Positions 25,791-35,746 of a stretch of 64,000 bases of DNA are shown piece after piece (the first letter of the stretch is position 1; each line of letters begins with the position of its first letter). Both the position numbers and the translations under genes were made by a program. The stretch is from Turbatrix aceti (lineage: Eukaryota; Nematoda; Chromadorea; Rhabditida; Panagrolaimidae). The DNA lies in the NCBI GenBank assembly GCA_963969345.1, contig OZ017768.1:1962573-2026572 (forward strand), written 5' to 3'. The notes beneath the pieces were generated by a model. The model saw only the letters and a program-made list of their open reading frames with translations, was not told where the DNA came from and searched no databases.

Positions 25791-28539
25791 TTTTTACGCG
25801 GTTATACTAAATAACATTCGCGTTCGTTCTTTTTCCTCCATTCGAACAAAAACCGACTATCCCCTACTATCCCCTTCTATGAATCCATTCATGCCCTCTT
25901 ATACGTAACAGAAGAAACAGCAGATGTATTAAAAGTGCAAAAGCTTCAAGCAGACATGAATGCCTGCCAGACATCAGGCTTTCTTACTCGCATAGCGTGA
26001 CAAACAAAAAAAGTAAGCATGAGGTAGGCGAAAAATGTATGTATTTATAAAAATAATAGCAAACTCGGGGCTGTACTACCGGTCTTATATACATACATAC
26101 ATCTGTGTTCTGGTTGTTGTTTAGAAAAAAATATAAACATGCGGAACTATAATAACGTTAACTCGCCCCCCAAAATCATAGTACTTGTCTGAATAAATAA
26201 CTACTAGTTAGGTTGCTAAAATTGGGTTACCAGAAATTTAATAATAAGAACAGAAATCTAATTAAAGAAAGAAATACTCTGCGAGTACTCAGGTAACACG
26301 TTCAGACATCTACACAAAAAAAGAAGGTAAATAATACGCAGCAAAATTGTAGGCGTGTTGATAAACCCCCGCAGACGATCAATTATTTTTATTACATATC
26401 ACTGTCAACTTTTGCACTACCCAAAAACATTTTCTAATTGAGAGCAAAAAATATTTGTAAGTTACCAGACATGTTAAATTGGTATAACCTGTCTACTCCA
26501 CCCCCGAGGTTTCAACGAGTCCTATCAGCATGGCTACGTTTATATCGTAAAACCTGTCACTGTCACTTTTTATCCATTTTTAAACTGTGACAGAAGTCAG
26601 CTGACTTCAAACGTGTGCCGAGGTCCAAAAAATCCGAATTAAGCTATTGGAGCGTACGCAAATCGAATTGAATTCAATCTCATGCCAGTTGTCTAAAAAT
26701 TTTTTAGAAGGCTCAAGGTTCGAAAATCTTGGATTTTTGACATTTAAAAGACCGGAAAAATTCTGTGACATGAATCTTATTTAAAAACAAGAATTTTTCC
26801 AAAAACTTTTTTACAGATTATTTTTTTTAATTTTGTTGCACAACAAATTTATTAATAAAAAAATTATATTTCAGGTACCGTAATCAAAAAAACGCTAAAA
26901 ATGGACAAGAAAATTCACTTCCTCTCCAAACAAACCTCATTTTTTACCATTTGATTAAAAAATTTCTGTTCTCTGAACAGAAACCCCAAACCCCCCCCCA
27001 GCAAGCAAGCCTACTTACATATTAAGACATCCTACTAATTTCCCGTCTTCTCCCCGTACCATCCGGACTACTACTACTACAGCTGTAGTGAACAAGGTAC
27101 ACGCACAATGAGATATTTTTTATTCCAACAACGAACAAAAACAATAATAATTATTTTGCATGCCATTGACGGGCGTGACGCGTCACAAACCGAGTCGCGA
27201 GTCATTGTTGCCTCCCGGCTATGCCCGGTGCGTATGTCTGGTATAACAGTTTCAAAGAATTGTATCATCCCTCCTGGATGATGAGCCCAAAAAAATATTT
27301 TTATCATTATCCAATTTTGAGCTATAGCTCAAAATTATTTATTTAGATGATGACATGGAAAAATGAGTTGAAAACAAAAAAACAGATGCCAACTAATAAT
27401 TTACAAGAAATACATATGCACATACGCTTGCAGGCAGTATTTGCTATTATTTCAGGCACCCCCACAAATTCGAACCTACAAAAAACCACCCCCACGCACC
27501 CCCGAAAAATTGTAAGAAGACAGGTGAAAAAAGTATTTTGAGTTGCGTTTATCAAAAGTTAATTCGAGTCAAACAAACAGTAACCAGGAGATTTTGTTGC
27601 TTGGAGACTTTGTCAGAGTTGTCAAAGTTACCGGCACGCAATGCCATCATGAGTTTTGTGGTTTTTGTGGTTTTTAAACAATGACAAAGGAAAAAAAATA
27701 GTCTGGAGATTATTGGGTTCAAAAAATACGTTTACAAACATTTTGACTTTACAAAAAAAATTTCCCACGCAAACAGCAAAAAAGTGCTGCCCATCCGGTT
27801 TGAAAAATTACGGTTCCAGTTCGAGTACCTAAATTTTCCAATATCGATATTGGTTCTCAATTCGGGTACCCGATTACAATTTTTTTTAATGTGTTGTAAA
27901 TTCTCTTAACCCAATGCCCTTTAAAGAAAAACCACAAAAACACAAACAATCTCAAAAAAGCAATAATTTTCCCTTCAATTTGCTCCTCCTCCCAGATTTC
28001 TGATTTTACAGACTGGTCAGACAAAAAGTCAAAAATTAAACTTTAAACTGAAGAAAATATTTTTAGCGCAAATGAAAAAATCAACAAAGAAAAATGTTAT
28101 TTTACGTCATCAAATCGATGAGCAATATATGGAAAAGCAAAGAAAAGGGCAAAAAAGGCATGAGTAATGCAGCCTGAGGTCAAAGAATGTGCAGCTCTTG
28201 CTACATGAGCCAGACGGCAGATGTAACAATATTTCCATGAAAATAAAATATTTGAGCGTTGCATTATAAACACGCTTCATGTGAGCGTCAGATGTGCCTT
28301 CAGAAACCTTAAAAGGTCAACAAAACACAGAATAAAATATTTGAAACGAAAACGAATGTCGATAATACCGTAACCCAAAAACGGTTAAAAGAATTTTGGA
28401 AAAATAATCCAAAAAAAACCAATAAAATGCGTTTTAAAAACAAAGAATACCGTATCTGATCAAAAAATGAAGAAACAAAAAGTTACAAAATAATCAAAAA
28501 TGAAATGAATGAAAAAATAATGAAAAATAATGAAAAAAT

Positions 28540-28735
28540 GTTACTTTTGTTAAAAGTATAATTGTTTTTCTGGTACTAAAATATTACTTTTGCTGGAAAT
28601 AATATTCACTTTTTGTCGATATTATATTACTTTTGACTTTGCAGGCTAAAACGATGTAACACTTTTTTTCACTATTTTATTACTTTTGTTAGAAGTAACA
28701 TTTGAATTTTGTTCTTATTTTGTTATTTTCTGAAA
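28540..28735 (+). repeat. GTAAC/GTTAC dispersed repeat, copy 7
   Basis: Forward orientation like 9609 but more diverged (ACTAAAATATTACTTTTGCT, CACTTTTTGTCGATATTATA, TTTGCAGGCTAAA, GATGTAACAC, AGAAGTAACATTTGAATTTT). It lies about 300 bp upstream of the mksr-1 X-box-like site. Confidence 0.8.
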
Positions 28736-29026
28736 TTTCATATTTTGATACATAACACTATTTTAAACCTGTTTTATTACTTTTGCAAGGAGTTTGTATT
28801 TGTTAACTACAAAAAAACTGCCGTATTTTTTCTAAAAAAATGTTTACGACTGACTAACATAAGAACACAACGCCAAGCCGACTTTTTCTCTCTTTTTTGG
28901 CAAATCCGGGCCACACACACACACACACCTCGCTCGTGCATGCAGCACGGCATATTCATCCGGCAAGGAGTCAGTTCCACAGCGCGCACCAGGCTGGTAG
29001 CAAACAGTGCGCGCGTCGTCTTGCGC

Positions 29027-29040
29027 GTTTCCCTGGCGAC
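29027..29040 (+). promoter_or_regulatory. X-box-like RFX/DAF-19 site upstream of mksr-1
   Basis: GTTTCCCTGGCGAC fits the nematode X-box RYYNYY-WT-RRNRAC at 13 of 14 positions; the only miss is C for W at position 7. It ends 89 bp before the mksr-1 ATG, and C. elegans X-boxes typically lie within about 100-150 bp of the start of ciliary genes. The site, spacing and ciliary gene together support DAF-19 control; binding itself is inferred. Confidence 0.7.
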
Positions 29041-29129
29041 AGACAGAGCCAAAAACGATGTTGCGGCACAGTGCAGTGCCAGTGGTCATCTGTCCTCTCT
29101 GTCCATCGGTCAGTTAACTTCCAGGATTC

Positions 29130-29993
29130 ATGGCAGAATCATCGCAACGCCTTCCCCTCACGGGTTCCCGATTTGTCGTCATCGTAACCGGCGAGATAGT
29201 CTCGGCTGACGTACCTGGCATCCGTGAACTCTACTGCAAGTATTCCTATTCATTTGGCGTGGATTGGAGGCTCATAGCCGGCATCGAGGAAGGCGTCTCG
29301 GCGACCGCCGGTCCATCGAGCACGTCTGGGCACCACATTGTGCTCAACACGCCTCTGGAGGTAACCTTCGCGTCCACCAACCCCCATGGCTGGCCTCAGG
29401 TCGTCATCGCGTGCTACGGCCCGGATGCCCTCGGCCACGATGTCATTCGCGGATACGGTGCCACCCACATCCCGACAATTCCCGGTCGTTCCAGTCGAAA
29501 AATTCCAATCTTCACCCCGGAAGCCTCGTCTTGGACCCACAAGCTTTTCGGCCTGATCACCGGTCGTCGGGCCGAGTTCGTAGATCCCCACGTGGTCGCC
29601 GGCTCGGAAGGCCGAGGTGTCACCCGCGTGAGCACGCAAGGCTTCGTGGATATCACGTTCAACGTCGTGCTCAAGGATTTCCGGAAATTTAATTACGAAT
29701 CTTCGCCGAGGGTCGCCCAGCAGGCCCTGGACCTGCCGCTCAGCTCAGGGCCTCAGGCCGGCGCCCAGCAGCCATCGACATCAAAACCCTCAACATCCCA
29801 AGGCCAGGTGCACCGGAGCAGCGTACAAATCATCAACGAAGAAACAACACCTGTCCCTATGATTCCGGAAGAGGTCTCCGAGACCGGAAGCGAGGAAACA
29901 GCATCCCCGACGCCGCCTTTGGAGAGATACGAGCCAAATGGAGATGACGACGATCAACAAGTCATTAGTTATCCCGAAAAAAATCAAGAATAA
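29130..29993 (+). CDS. mksr-1: B9 domain protein 1 (B9D1/MKSR-1), ciliary transition-zone component
   Basis: A single uninterrupted frame of 287 residues. The B9 domain spans about 12-185 and follows animal B9D1 closely: TGEIVSADVPGIRELYCKYS, FGVDWRLIAGIEEG, EVTFASTNPHGWPQVVIACY, GHDVIRGYGATHIP, PGRSSRKIPIFTPE, GLITGRRAEFVDPHVVA, GRGVTRVSTQGFVDITFNVV and KDFRKFNY. B9D1 works with B9D2 and MKS1 at the transition zone of the cilium, gating membrane-protein entry. The first ATG is used. Downstream of the domain is a tail of about 100 residues rich in Pro, Ser, Thr and Glu, ending in acidic DDDD and absent from the roughly 200-residue vertebrate protein. The gene has no introns and is visibly more GC-rich than its flanks. 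An X-box-like site lies 89 bp upstream. AATAAA follows immediately at the stop. Confidence 0.94.
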   Translation: MAESSQRLPLTGSRFVVIVTGEIVSADVPGIRELYCKYSYSFGVDWRLIAGIEEGVSATAGPSSTSGHHIVLNTPLEVTFASTNPHGWPQVVIACYGPDALGHDVIRGYGATHIPTIPGRSSRKIPIFTPEASSWTHKLFGLITGRRAEFVDPHVVAGSEGRGVTRVSTQGFVDITFNVVLKDFRKFNYESSPRVAQQALDLPLSSGPQAGAQQPSTSKPSTSQGQVHRSSVQIINEETTPVPMIPEEVSETGSEETASPTPPLERYEPNGDDDDQQVISYPEKNQE

Positions 29994-30563
29994 TAAAAAA
30001 ATAAATAAATAACGATTTTTTGTGGAAAAAGTGGTCAGTTGACATCAGAGAGCGAAAAATGGCATTATTATTCTATTTTTGGCGTTTTTAGGCTCACAAA
30101 TGCACAAAAAAGACCGAAATTGGCCTAAAATGTAAAAAAAGTAAACTCTATCGTCGAAAGCCTAAAAATACCGTAGTCTAGTATCATGCTCGCGCAGTCT
30201 AAGCAAGCCTAAAAAAACAACCGGCAAAATTTTATTATTCCACTTTTTTTTCTCCCCAAAGCAATGAAAACTCACAATTTGTAGACTTGAGAACTCGGAT
30301 TCTGAGAGAACATCAAACAGGCAGAAAGTAGGTACAAAATCGATGAAAGGAACAACCTCAGGAAAAATGGTGAAAAATGACATCCGGAAAACTGACAGTG
30401 CCAAAAAAATATGACAGAGTGTAAAAAAATAAACAACAACATTTTTTGTCGTAGAACCGAAAATACTGGTTTTTGCACGTTGCGGGCAGGTTACGCGGTT
30501 GTTCGACGAAAAGTAGGCTTCGTGCAATTTGATAAGTCAGACTTCGACGACGTTTTTCTGTCT
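29994..30563. other. Convergent intergenic spacer
   Basis: The spacer lies between the 3' ends of mksr-1 (+) and the F-box-associated-like gene (-). AATAAA/AATAAAT runs at about 29990-30012 suit mksr-1 polyadenylation. On the minus strand, 30394-30276 reads hydrophobically to a GTGAGT donor and could be a stray exon, but I found no convincing partner. Confidence 0.4.
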
Positions 30564-31947
30564 TCATTGCCAATCACCGACGACAATCGAATGACTCAAC
30601 TTCATCGATCCGGAATCGTCGACGATGACGCATCGATACGAAAACTCGACGTTTTGAGCAACCTGGCTGTTACGATTGGTCCACATTTGACCATCGAGCG
30701 TGGGACCAAAATCGGAAGGAAAAAAGTTTTCGGTGTAACCTTCAGTCGGTGGTAGATTCGTTTGGTAGACCATTTTTACCTTGAAAATCCTCGATTTTGA
30801 GATTTCGCGAAGAAAACGAAGAATTTGGTTGTACTCAGCCTGGATCACGGCCCGAGAACCCACGGGACCGAGAAATACTGAATAACTCTTTTTTGAGACG
30901 ACTCCGATGGTGATGTTCTCGATGTTCGGGTAAAACATTTCGAAGAGGTTGAACAGGTCCTTCATCCTGCTTATGACTTCATCGACGTAGTAATTCATCC
31001 AAAAGAATGAAAAATGACGGATGTTTTGAAGGCTTGCATTCGTACAAATCAGCTTTTCGGTGTAGACCCTGGCTGATAGGTTAGTAGGAAGGACGACTGT
31101 TGTCAGGACATTGGATTCTCCCAAGTCGACCACATCCTGAAAAAAAAGATCAGTTTATAGAATTTTTTTTCGGGTATCGAACCGGAACCCAAAATGAATA
31201 TAAAAAAAAACTATCAAAACGGCATGCGCATTTGATTGGAACATTTTCGTTGCGAGAGCATCAAAAAATTGAAAAAAATGCTACTTCGCCAATGAACAAT
31301 GTTGAATAATAAAAAAAGTAACTCACTGGCATTGCCGTTAGTTCTTCCCTGCCGAAGGTAGCATGTACACAAAACCTCATACAAAGATGTTCGAAGCGGG
31401 GAAGCAGCGACTGGATACAGCTTAGCGATGTGATGTATATTGTCAGCCGCTTGGAGATAGGCGCCAGTTTATGAACCATTTCAACGAACACATCAGAAGG
31501 ATACAACGTAGAGACGTCAAGCTCTTCGAGACCGAGACCTGAAAATTGTATCAATTCACCAAAAAAATCGAAAAAGAAAAAAAATATTATACTTACTGCA
31601 ACAAACCACTTTTTCAAAAAAATGATCAACGTTCGATCTTCGGTGGTACCCAGTGCGGAGTCTCCAAACGAAACCAGAAATCCAGTCCTTATCGCGACCA
31701 GCTCGGAGTAATAACATTGTGTTATTTCCGTGCTAAATATGAATTAGTGAATTCAAAAAAAAAGTTTAAAAAAACTTACAAAATTACGTCTATCATCGTA
31801 GATGACGAAAACGTTCTTCATAAAAATGTAAAAAACATGCGACATTTCCCGAGAAGATAAAACCAACTCTTTCAGGTGTTTGAAATTGCGTATTTTGAAA
31901 TCATGAGCAATCAAGGCCTGGTGAAAGATTGATGACAACGGACGCAT
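30564..31947 (-). CDS. Unrecognised nematode leucine-rich protein, F-box-associated-like
   Basis: Canonical sites give four exons and 362 residues: 31947-31780, 31732-31597, 31538-31327 and 31136-30564. Recurring leucine-rich phrases (NFKHLKELVLSSREM, LGLEELDVSTLYP, KRLTIYITSLSCIQSLLPRF, ASLQNIRHFSFFWM, PNIENITIGVV) resemble the C-terminal halves of nematode F-box proteins, but no N-terminal F-box is visible. The first exon follows TTTTAG ten bases upstream of the ATG, which suits trans-splicing or a missing 5' exon. Oddity: exon 2 is open in two frames. The frame canonical splicing uses reads HGNNTMLLLRAG. The frame one base over reads TEITQCYYSELVAIRTGF and then LIIFLKKWFVA, which looks far more like an F-box-associated domain and continues naturally from DDRRNF. 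A one-base change in the TTTT run before the exon 1 donor would restore it, so the locus may be frameshifted or misassembled. Confidence 0.55.
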
Positions 31948-32371
31948 CTTGGTTACCCTAAAACGTAAAAAAAATTGTCAAAATAAAAAAAAAATTATGC
32001 ATGCGAAAATAAAAAAAAACTAATAATTTTTTCCAAGAGCAAAAACTCAAATGAAAACGAAAAAATCATTTAAAATGAGGCCTAAATTTCGGTCCGACTT
32101 GTCAATTTAAAGACTTGATCGGAAACGGGATAAAAACGCTAATTTAAATTTAAAAACACGCTAAACGTAAAAAAACTGACTCAAACGAACGAACGTAGGC
32201 CGAGCAGTTTTTTTCAACTAGTCTTATTTTCGCTTCAGGACATTCAAAGCGTCCCGTTTTGTTTCGCATGCGATAAAAACTCTGGATCACGGTGAGATAT
32301 TTATTTTTTTACGGTTATTTGATAACAATGATTTCTTCGATTATTCCATCTTTTATTCGCTGCTGGATTCT
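31948..32371. other. Spacer, no gene seen
   Basis: AT-rich bases upstream of the leftward F-box-associated-like gene. I looked here for a 5' F-box exon on the minus strand and did not find one with clear splice sites. Confidence 0.4.
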
Positions 32372-32644
32372 TTATCGTCCGTGTCTTCTTTTTGAACGCT
32401 TTCTTTCTGGTGTGATCTTGCCAATCTTTTTCATATCATCTAGCTGCAAGAGAAACCTGGTTCGCATCATGCAAGGAGAAAAAAATGTGCTTACACCGTT
32501 GCTGCAGGCATTTACGAAGAAAGCAACGATTTCGATCGTTATACTGAAGCAAACGGCTCCCATCAGGATAATGAACGTGGATGACAGCTTCATTACGGAT
32601 TCTGCGAGTAGATGGAGATGTTCACGTATTTCTCTGAGTTGCAT
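32372..32644 (-). CDS. Small one-helix membrane protein or receptor remnant
   Basis: Two exons (32644-32495, donor GTAAGC; 32443-32372, acceptor TCTTGCAG) join in frame to 73 residues. An amphipathic segment, LREIREHLHLLAESVMKLSS, is followed by a strongly hydrophobic helix (TFIILMGAVCFSITIEIVAF) and a very basic tail (RKRSKRRHGR). The helix and its preceding polar stretch recall one late transmembrane segment of gustatory-receptor-like (7tm_7) proteins, but no other segment of such a receptor is present. It may be a short accessory protein or a receptor-gene remnant. A stop codon precedes the ATG in frame. Confidence 0.3.
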   Translation of the reverse strand: MQLREIREHLHLLAESVMKLSSTFIILMGAVCFSITIEIVAFFVNACSNGVSTFFSPCMMRTRFLLQLDDMKKIGKITPERKRSKRRHGR

Positions 32645-33207
32645 GATATCGCATCGGCAACTAGACGTCTATTAGACTGAGTGAGATGATAGGAGGGGAG
32701 TTTGTGTGGCTTTTGATAGGTGTTATTCAAATTTATCGAGTTTTGAGTTGGCATGATCAAAAATATGTAAATTATAACATACATATTGATTTACAGTTTT
32801 GTACGCTTTTTTGAAAGCAACTGTCCTCATGCTAGTGCGGGCGCGAGGCATCATGCCGATTCTCACACGTTTACTTTTAGTTGCCAAAATGTTACTTTTG
32901 ATCTTTTGATTTTTTTACACGCTAGAGTGGAATAACATTTTTTTGCGCCATTATATTACTTTTGCTAGAAGTAACATTCGCATTTTGTCACTATTATGTT
33001 ACTTTCGGTTTTGCAGGCTAAAGTGAAGTAACACTTATTTTTGTTATTTTATTACTTTTGATCGGAGTAATAAAAATGTTGTCTTTGTTTTTGCTAGTTA
33101 CATGCAAGTTTTGTACGCGAATATTTTTTTTTCACATTTCCCTCAATCCTTTTTTCGTCACAAAAACTTCTTCCATTTATTGCCTTCAAAAAGCCCAAAG
33201 GTGAATC
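32645..33207. other. Spacer holding repeat copy 8
   Basis: The stretch between two small leftward genes. Apart from the GTAAC/GTTAC repeat at 32868-33110 I see nothing coding. Confidence 0.45.
32868..33110 (+). repeat. GTAAC/GTTAC dispersed repeat, copy 8
   Basis: Forward orientation: GAGTGGAATAACATTTTTTT, AGAAGTAACATTCGCATTTT, ATGTTACTTTCGG, TTTTGCAGGCTAAAG and TGAAGTAACAC. Confidence 0.85.
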
Positions 33208-33674
33208 CTAACGTCCCATTTTTTCGTTCGAGTTTGATAGATCGCTGAGGACATCGTTTAACTCCGGATAATCGCTTTGCCTTCGAACTACCAGTCCTTG
33301 TTTAATTTTTTTCTAAAAACGAATTTTTTTTTTAAATATTAAAAACGCATCAAAGTGTGAAAACTGACCTCGCGATCATTCAGCGCCTCTGCATCGCCTT
33401 CGGACGACTCTTGCTGCTTCCTCGGCTGGAGGGACTTGGATTCCTCTTGAGTCGATTGCGTATTTAATTCGAACGTGCCAGGCCTCGCTGTTCGAATTAA
33501 AGACGGCGCCTTATCTGTTCCCTGTGACCCGTCCTTCTGGGATTTTTTCTTAAAGCAAGTTGTTAGCAATGCGGTGACGAGTCCAAAGCCTATCGTGGTG
33601 TAGATGAATCCTAGCAAGACATTCTTCATTGTCTCGTCGACGCCGAAGGGATCGTCCAGACTTGTCATCGTCAT
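33208..33674 (-). CDS. Unrecognised small single-pass membrane protein
   Basis: Two exons (33674-33369, donor GTCAGT; 33312-33208, acceptor TTTTTAG) join in frame to 136 residues. An acidic N-terminus of about 22 residues (MTMTSLDDPFGVDET) leads into one helix (NVLLGFIYTTIGFGLVTALL). A basic stop-transfer (CFKKKSQK) and a polar, disordered tail rich in Ser, Gln, Glu and Lys follow. The end, VRRQSDYPELNDVL, looks like a short helical motif. By the positive-inside rule the tail is cytosolic. Exon 1's frame is open further upstream, but the first ATG in it is at 33674. I do not recognise the family. It lies between two other leftward genes with ordinary spacing. Confidence 0.55.
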
Positions 33675-33966
33675 CCGATCGAGAGAGTGATCCAATTTCC
33701 AGAACGGCAGGCGTCGACAAAGAAAAACGGGATGAAGACGTCTGTACTGGCAGAGAGTTTCTGAACTGCTGAGTAGACTGCATCAGTCGTTTTGATGCAG
33801 ATGTTTTGACACATTCCCTGATCAGAGAATTTGAATAGGAAGAATCACATGGCCCTGATCGATGGCAACACCTCTGTCAAATTTTTTTCTTGTTTGGTCT
33901 TCCCAGATTCCTCATTCTGATCAAGGGTGTCAACGGGCAAAAATTTTTGTCTGCCCCGCCCGACAA

Positions 33967-34394
33967 CGAAAGTAACGATTGATAACAAAAACCGACAGAA
34001 ATGTGTCTATAAAATTGTTTCACGTAACGGATAGCAAAAACAATGATTTTTGACATAAGAACTTTTTTTATTGTCTAAAAAAATTTGTATGTTTGAAATT
34101 GAACCAGAACATGGTAAAAATGTTGGCGATTTTCATTTATGCATTTGCTTATGCAAATGCTTTCCAAAATTTAGTCGTTCAGCCACAAGCTTTCGCAGGG
34201 GCGGAATACAATGTTTACCTCAAACTTGGGTAATTAAACCGAAGATGGATACGCGTAGGCAGCTTTTGTCTACCTGCTTACGCAAAAAGCTTGATTGACC
34301 AAGAGACATCATTAATATTGCATTTTTCATGGAGACGCAGAGAAAGAGAACCTATGCACGCACGCTGTAAAAGGGAGGGGAGACGTTTTGGGAA
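33967..34394 (+). repeat. Direct repeat, copy A (contains a secreted-peptide exon)
   Basis: It starts CGAAAGTAACGATTGATAAC and ends near GGAGACGTTTTGG, and is closely matched by 36187-36625. Shared landmarks include ATGCATTTGCTTA, TCCAAAATTTAGT, ACCTCAAACTTGGGTAATTA and CATGGAGACGCAGAGAAAGA. Confidence 0.85.
34111..34233 (+). CDS. Possible small secreted peptide (or first exon) in direct repeat A
   Basis: The ATG at 34111 gives 40 residues with a good signal peptide (MVKMLAIFIYAFAYANA) followed by FQNLVVQPQAFAGAEYNVYL. The frame stops at CTTGGGTAA, but the same bases form a donor (CTTGG then GTAATT), so this could be exon 1 of a longer gene. I could not find exon 2. The family is not recognised. 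Confidence 0.3.
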   Translation: MVKMLAIFIYAFAYANAFQNLVVQPQAFAGAEYNVYLKLG

Positions 34395-34755
34395 GTTAAT
34401 CCGCAGCAACACTGCAGTCAGCGGCTGATACAGGGTGGTAGCTTGAATAGAATAAAGCTCTTTGCGCAGTTGATTTTCGAGCGAACATAGAAAAATACTA
34501 CCACGCGTACTAAAATGACGTTTTGGCAGCGAAAAGTAAGGGGAAGGTCTGGCTGCCCAATGTCAGTCGCTACTGCAGTAAAAAAGAGTTTATTGCTCAG
34601 CGAGAATGGACTACAAACAAGTCGCAATAGTCTAGTCGTCCGTCTATTGTTATCGTTCTGCCCACTTTTTTGCCATTTTGAGACCCCGGTTCAATTCTAT
34701 ACACGTTCAAAATTTTTTTTATGTTTTTTTCCGTTAATCAAAAAATTGAGAATTT

Positions 34756-34810
34756 TTCCGGAGAATCTCCAGAGATTCTCCCCGGGGAAAAAAATTCTCC
34801 CGGGAGATTT
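34756..34810. repeat. Cluster of short palindromes beside the MITE
   Basis: GAGAATCTC pairs with GAGATTCTC two bases away, followed by CCCCGGGG and CTCCCGGGAG. The cluster ends about 40 bp before the left end of the 34852 element. It may be a separate small repeat. Confidence 0.5.
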
Positions 34811-34851
34811 AAAGACGATATGAAACAAAAAATAAAAAATCCGTGTTTTTA

Positions 34852-35746
34852 CAGGGTGCGGCAAAAGTCCGTGGACAAACGTTTTTTATTAAAACATCTA
34901 AAATAGAAGAATGAAACAGAACCAAAATTTTTTTACATTTGTACAGGTATTAGGAAGCAATTGACGTATAGGACATTTAGCTGGATGCCCTTGGCGGGGA
35001 TCAACCTGCCCAAACACCATGCCAATTTTTATGCGCCCCGCCGCACGTCAGGGTGCATCACCTTTTTTTGTCTTATTAATCCGGGAGGAAGTGCACAATT
35101 GTCCAAACAATTTTATTTGAACAAGCAACCTATTATGTTGTCAGAAAAAATTAAACCCCCCAGTTACCCATAATTTGTAAATTAGTTTCTGCCATTGGCA
35201 AAATATACCTTGTTTTTATGGATTTGGGGTTATATACCCGCCAAAAAGTGCCCGAGACGGCAGTTTTGTTACCAATTTAATTTTTCTGGTCTAGCAGCTC
35301 TATTACAGTTTAAAACAAACCACAAAACACAGTTCACACTGGCGGAAAAGACAAAAAAATCGAAAAAAGGGCAAAAAAATCGTTTTCTCAACTTTTGGAC
35401 ACCTGCCGATTGATGGCCCTCCCGTCCGCATCTGATTTCGATAAAATACGGCGTATGGGAAATCTCTGAGGCTGGTATCTGTACTAAACATCCCCAAAGT
35501 ACAGAGCTGCTAACGCAGTTGGGAAGGGAACCAAATGTCACCAAAACACCTCCGGCGCGTTCAGCTTTAGGTTTTTTGACACATTCGTGTTTCGTGGTCG
35601 CCCCTAACGGCAGCCAGCTAAAAGTCCGATACACCAATTGTATCCTAATACCTGTACTAATGTTACAAATTTTTGGTTTCGCTCAATTCCCCCTGGTATA
35701 GTTGTTTTGGTAAAAAACGTTTGTCCACGAACTTTTGCCGACCCTG
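34852..35746. mobile_element. Tc1/mariner-type non-autonomous element (MITE), 895 bp
   Basis: The left end CAGGGTGCGGCAAAAGTCCG and right end (read inward) CAGGGTCGGCAAAAGTTCG are terminal inverted repeats of about 38 bp, and both are flanked by TA (34850-34851 and 35747-35748). Subterminal arms are also inverted (TATTAGGAAGCAATTGACGT on the left against TATTAGGATACAATTGGTGT read inward from the right). The two longer open frames are the two arms read inward (TYRTFSWMPL and VYRTFSWLPL), not transposase. Confidence 0.88.

Larger units (their letters stand above)
8429..29026. other. 20 kb region with no supportable gene between olrn-1 and mksr-1
   Basis: All open frames here are A/T-run translations or antisense pairs, without exon-intron logic or recognisable domains. 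Contents I can support: six dispersed GTAAC/GTTAC repeats (9609, 11880, 13339, 19512, 25530, 28540), a 1.3 kb foldback element (20972-22296), a cluster of TTCTGGGAA palindromes (14641-14720), a 12 bp perfect hairpin (24016-24055), a (TTTA)n run near 23525-23548, and GC-rich trinucleotide patches near 18640-18730. It may also hold distal promoters or 5' non-coding exons of olrn-1, which is transcribed away from it. Confidence 0.5.

Noticed and set aside
28897..29209. Plus-strand frames upstream of the mksr-1 ATG that could extend it
   Set aside because: They are in other frames or read through an AC repeat and GC-rich promoter; the ATG at 29130 aligns with the start of B9D1 proteins.
30276..30420. 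Hydrophobic minus-strand exon (FFTIFPEVVPFIDFVPTF) before a GTGAGT donor
   Set aside because: The donor is good, but no convincing acceptor, start or downstream exon could be placed.
31165..31190. tRNA B-box-like GGTTCGATACC on the minus strand
   Set aside because: No acceptor stem, anticodon arm or A-box at the right distance.
34961..35637. Open frames inside the MITE sharing TYRTFSWMPL / VYRTFSWLPL
   Set aside because: They are the two inverted arms read inward, not a coding family; no transposase motifs.
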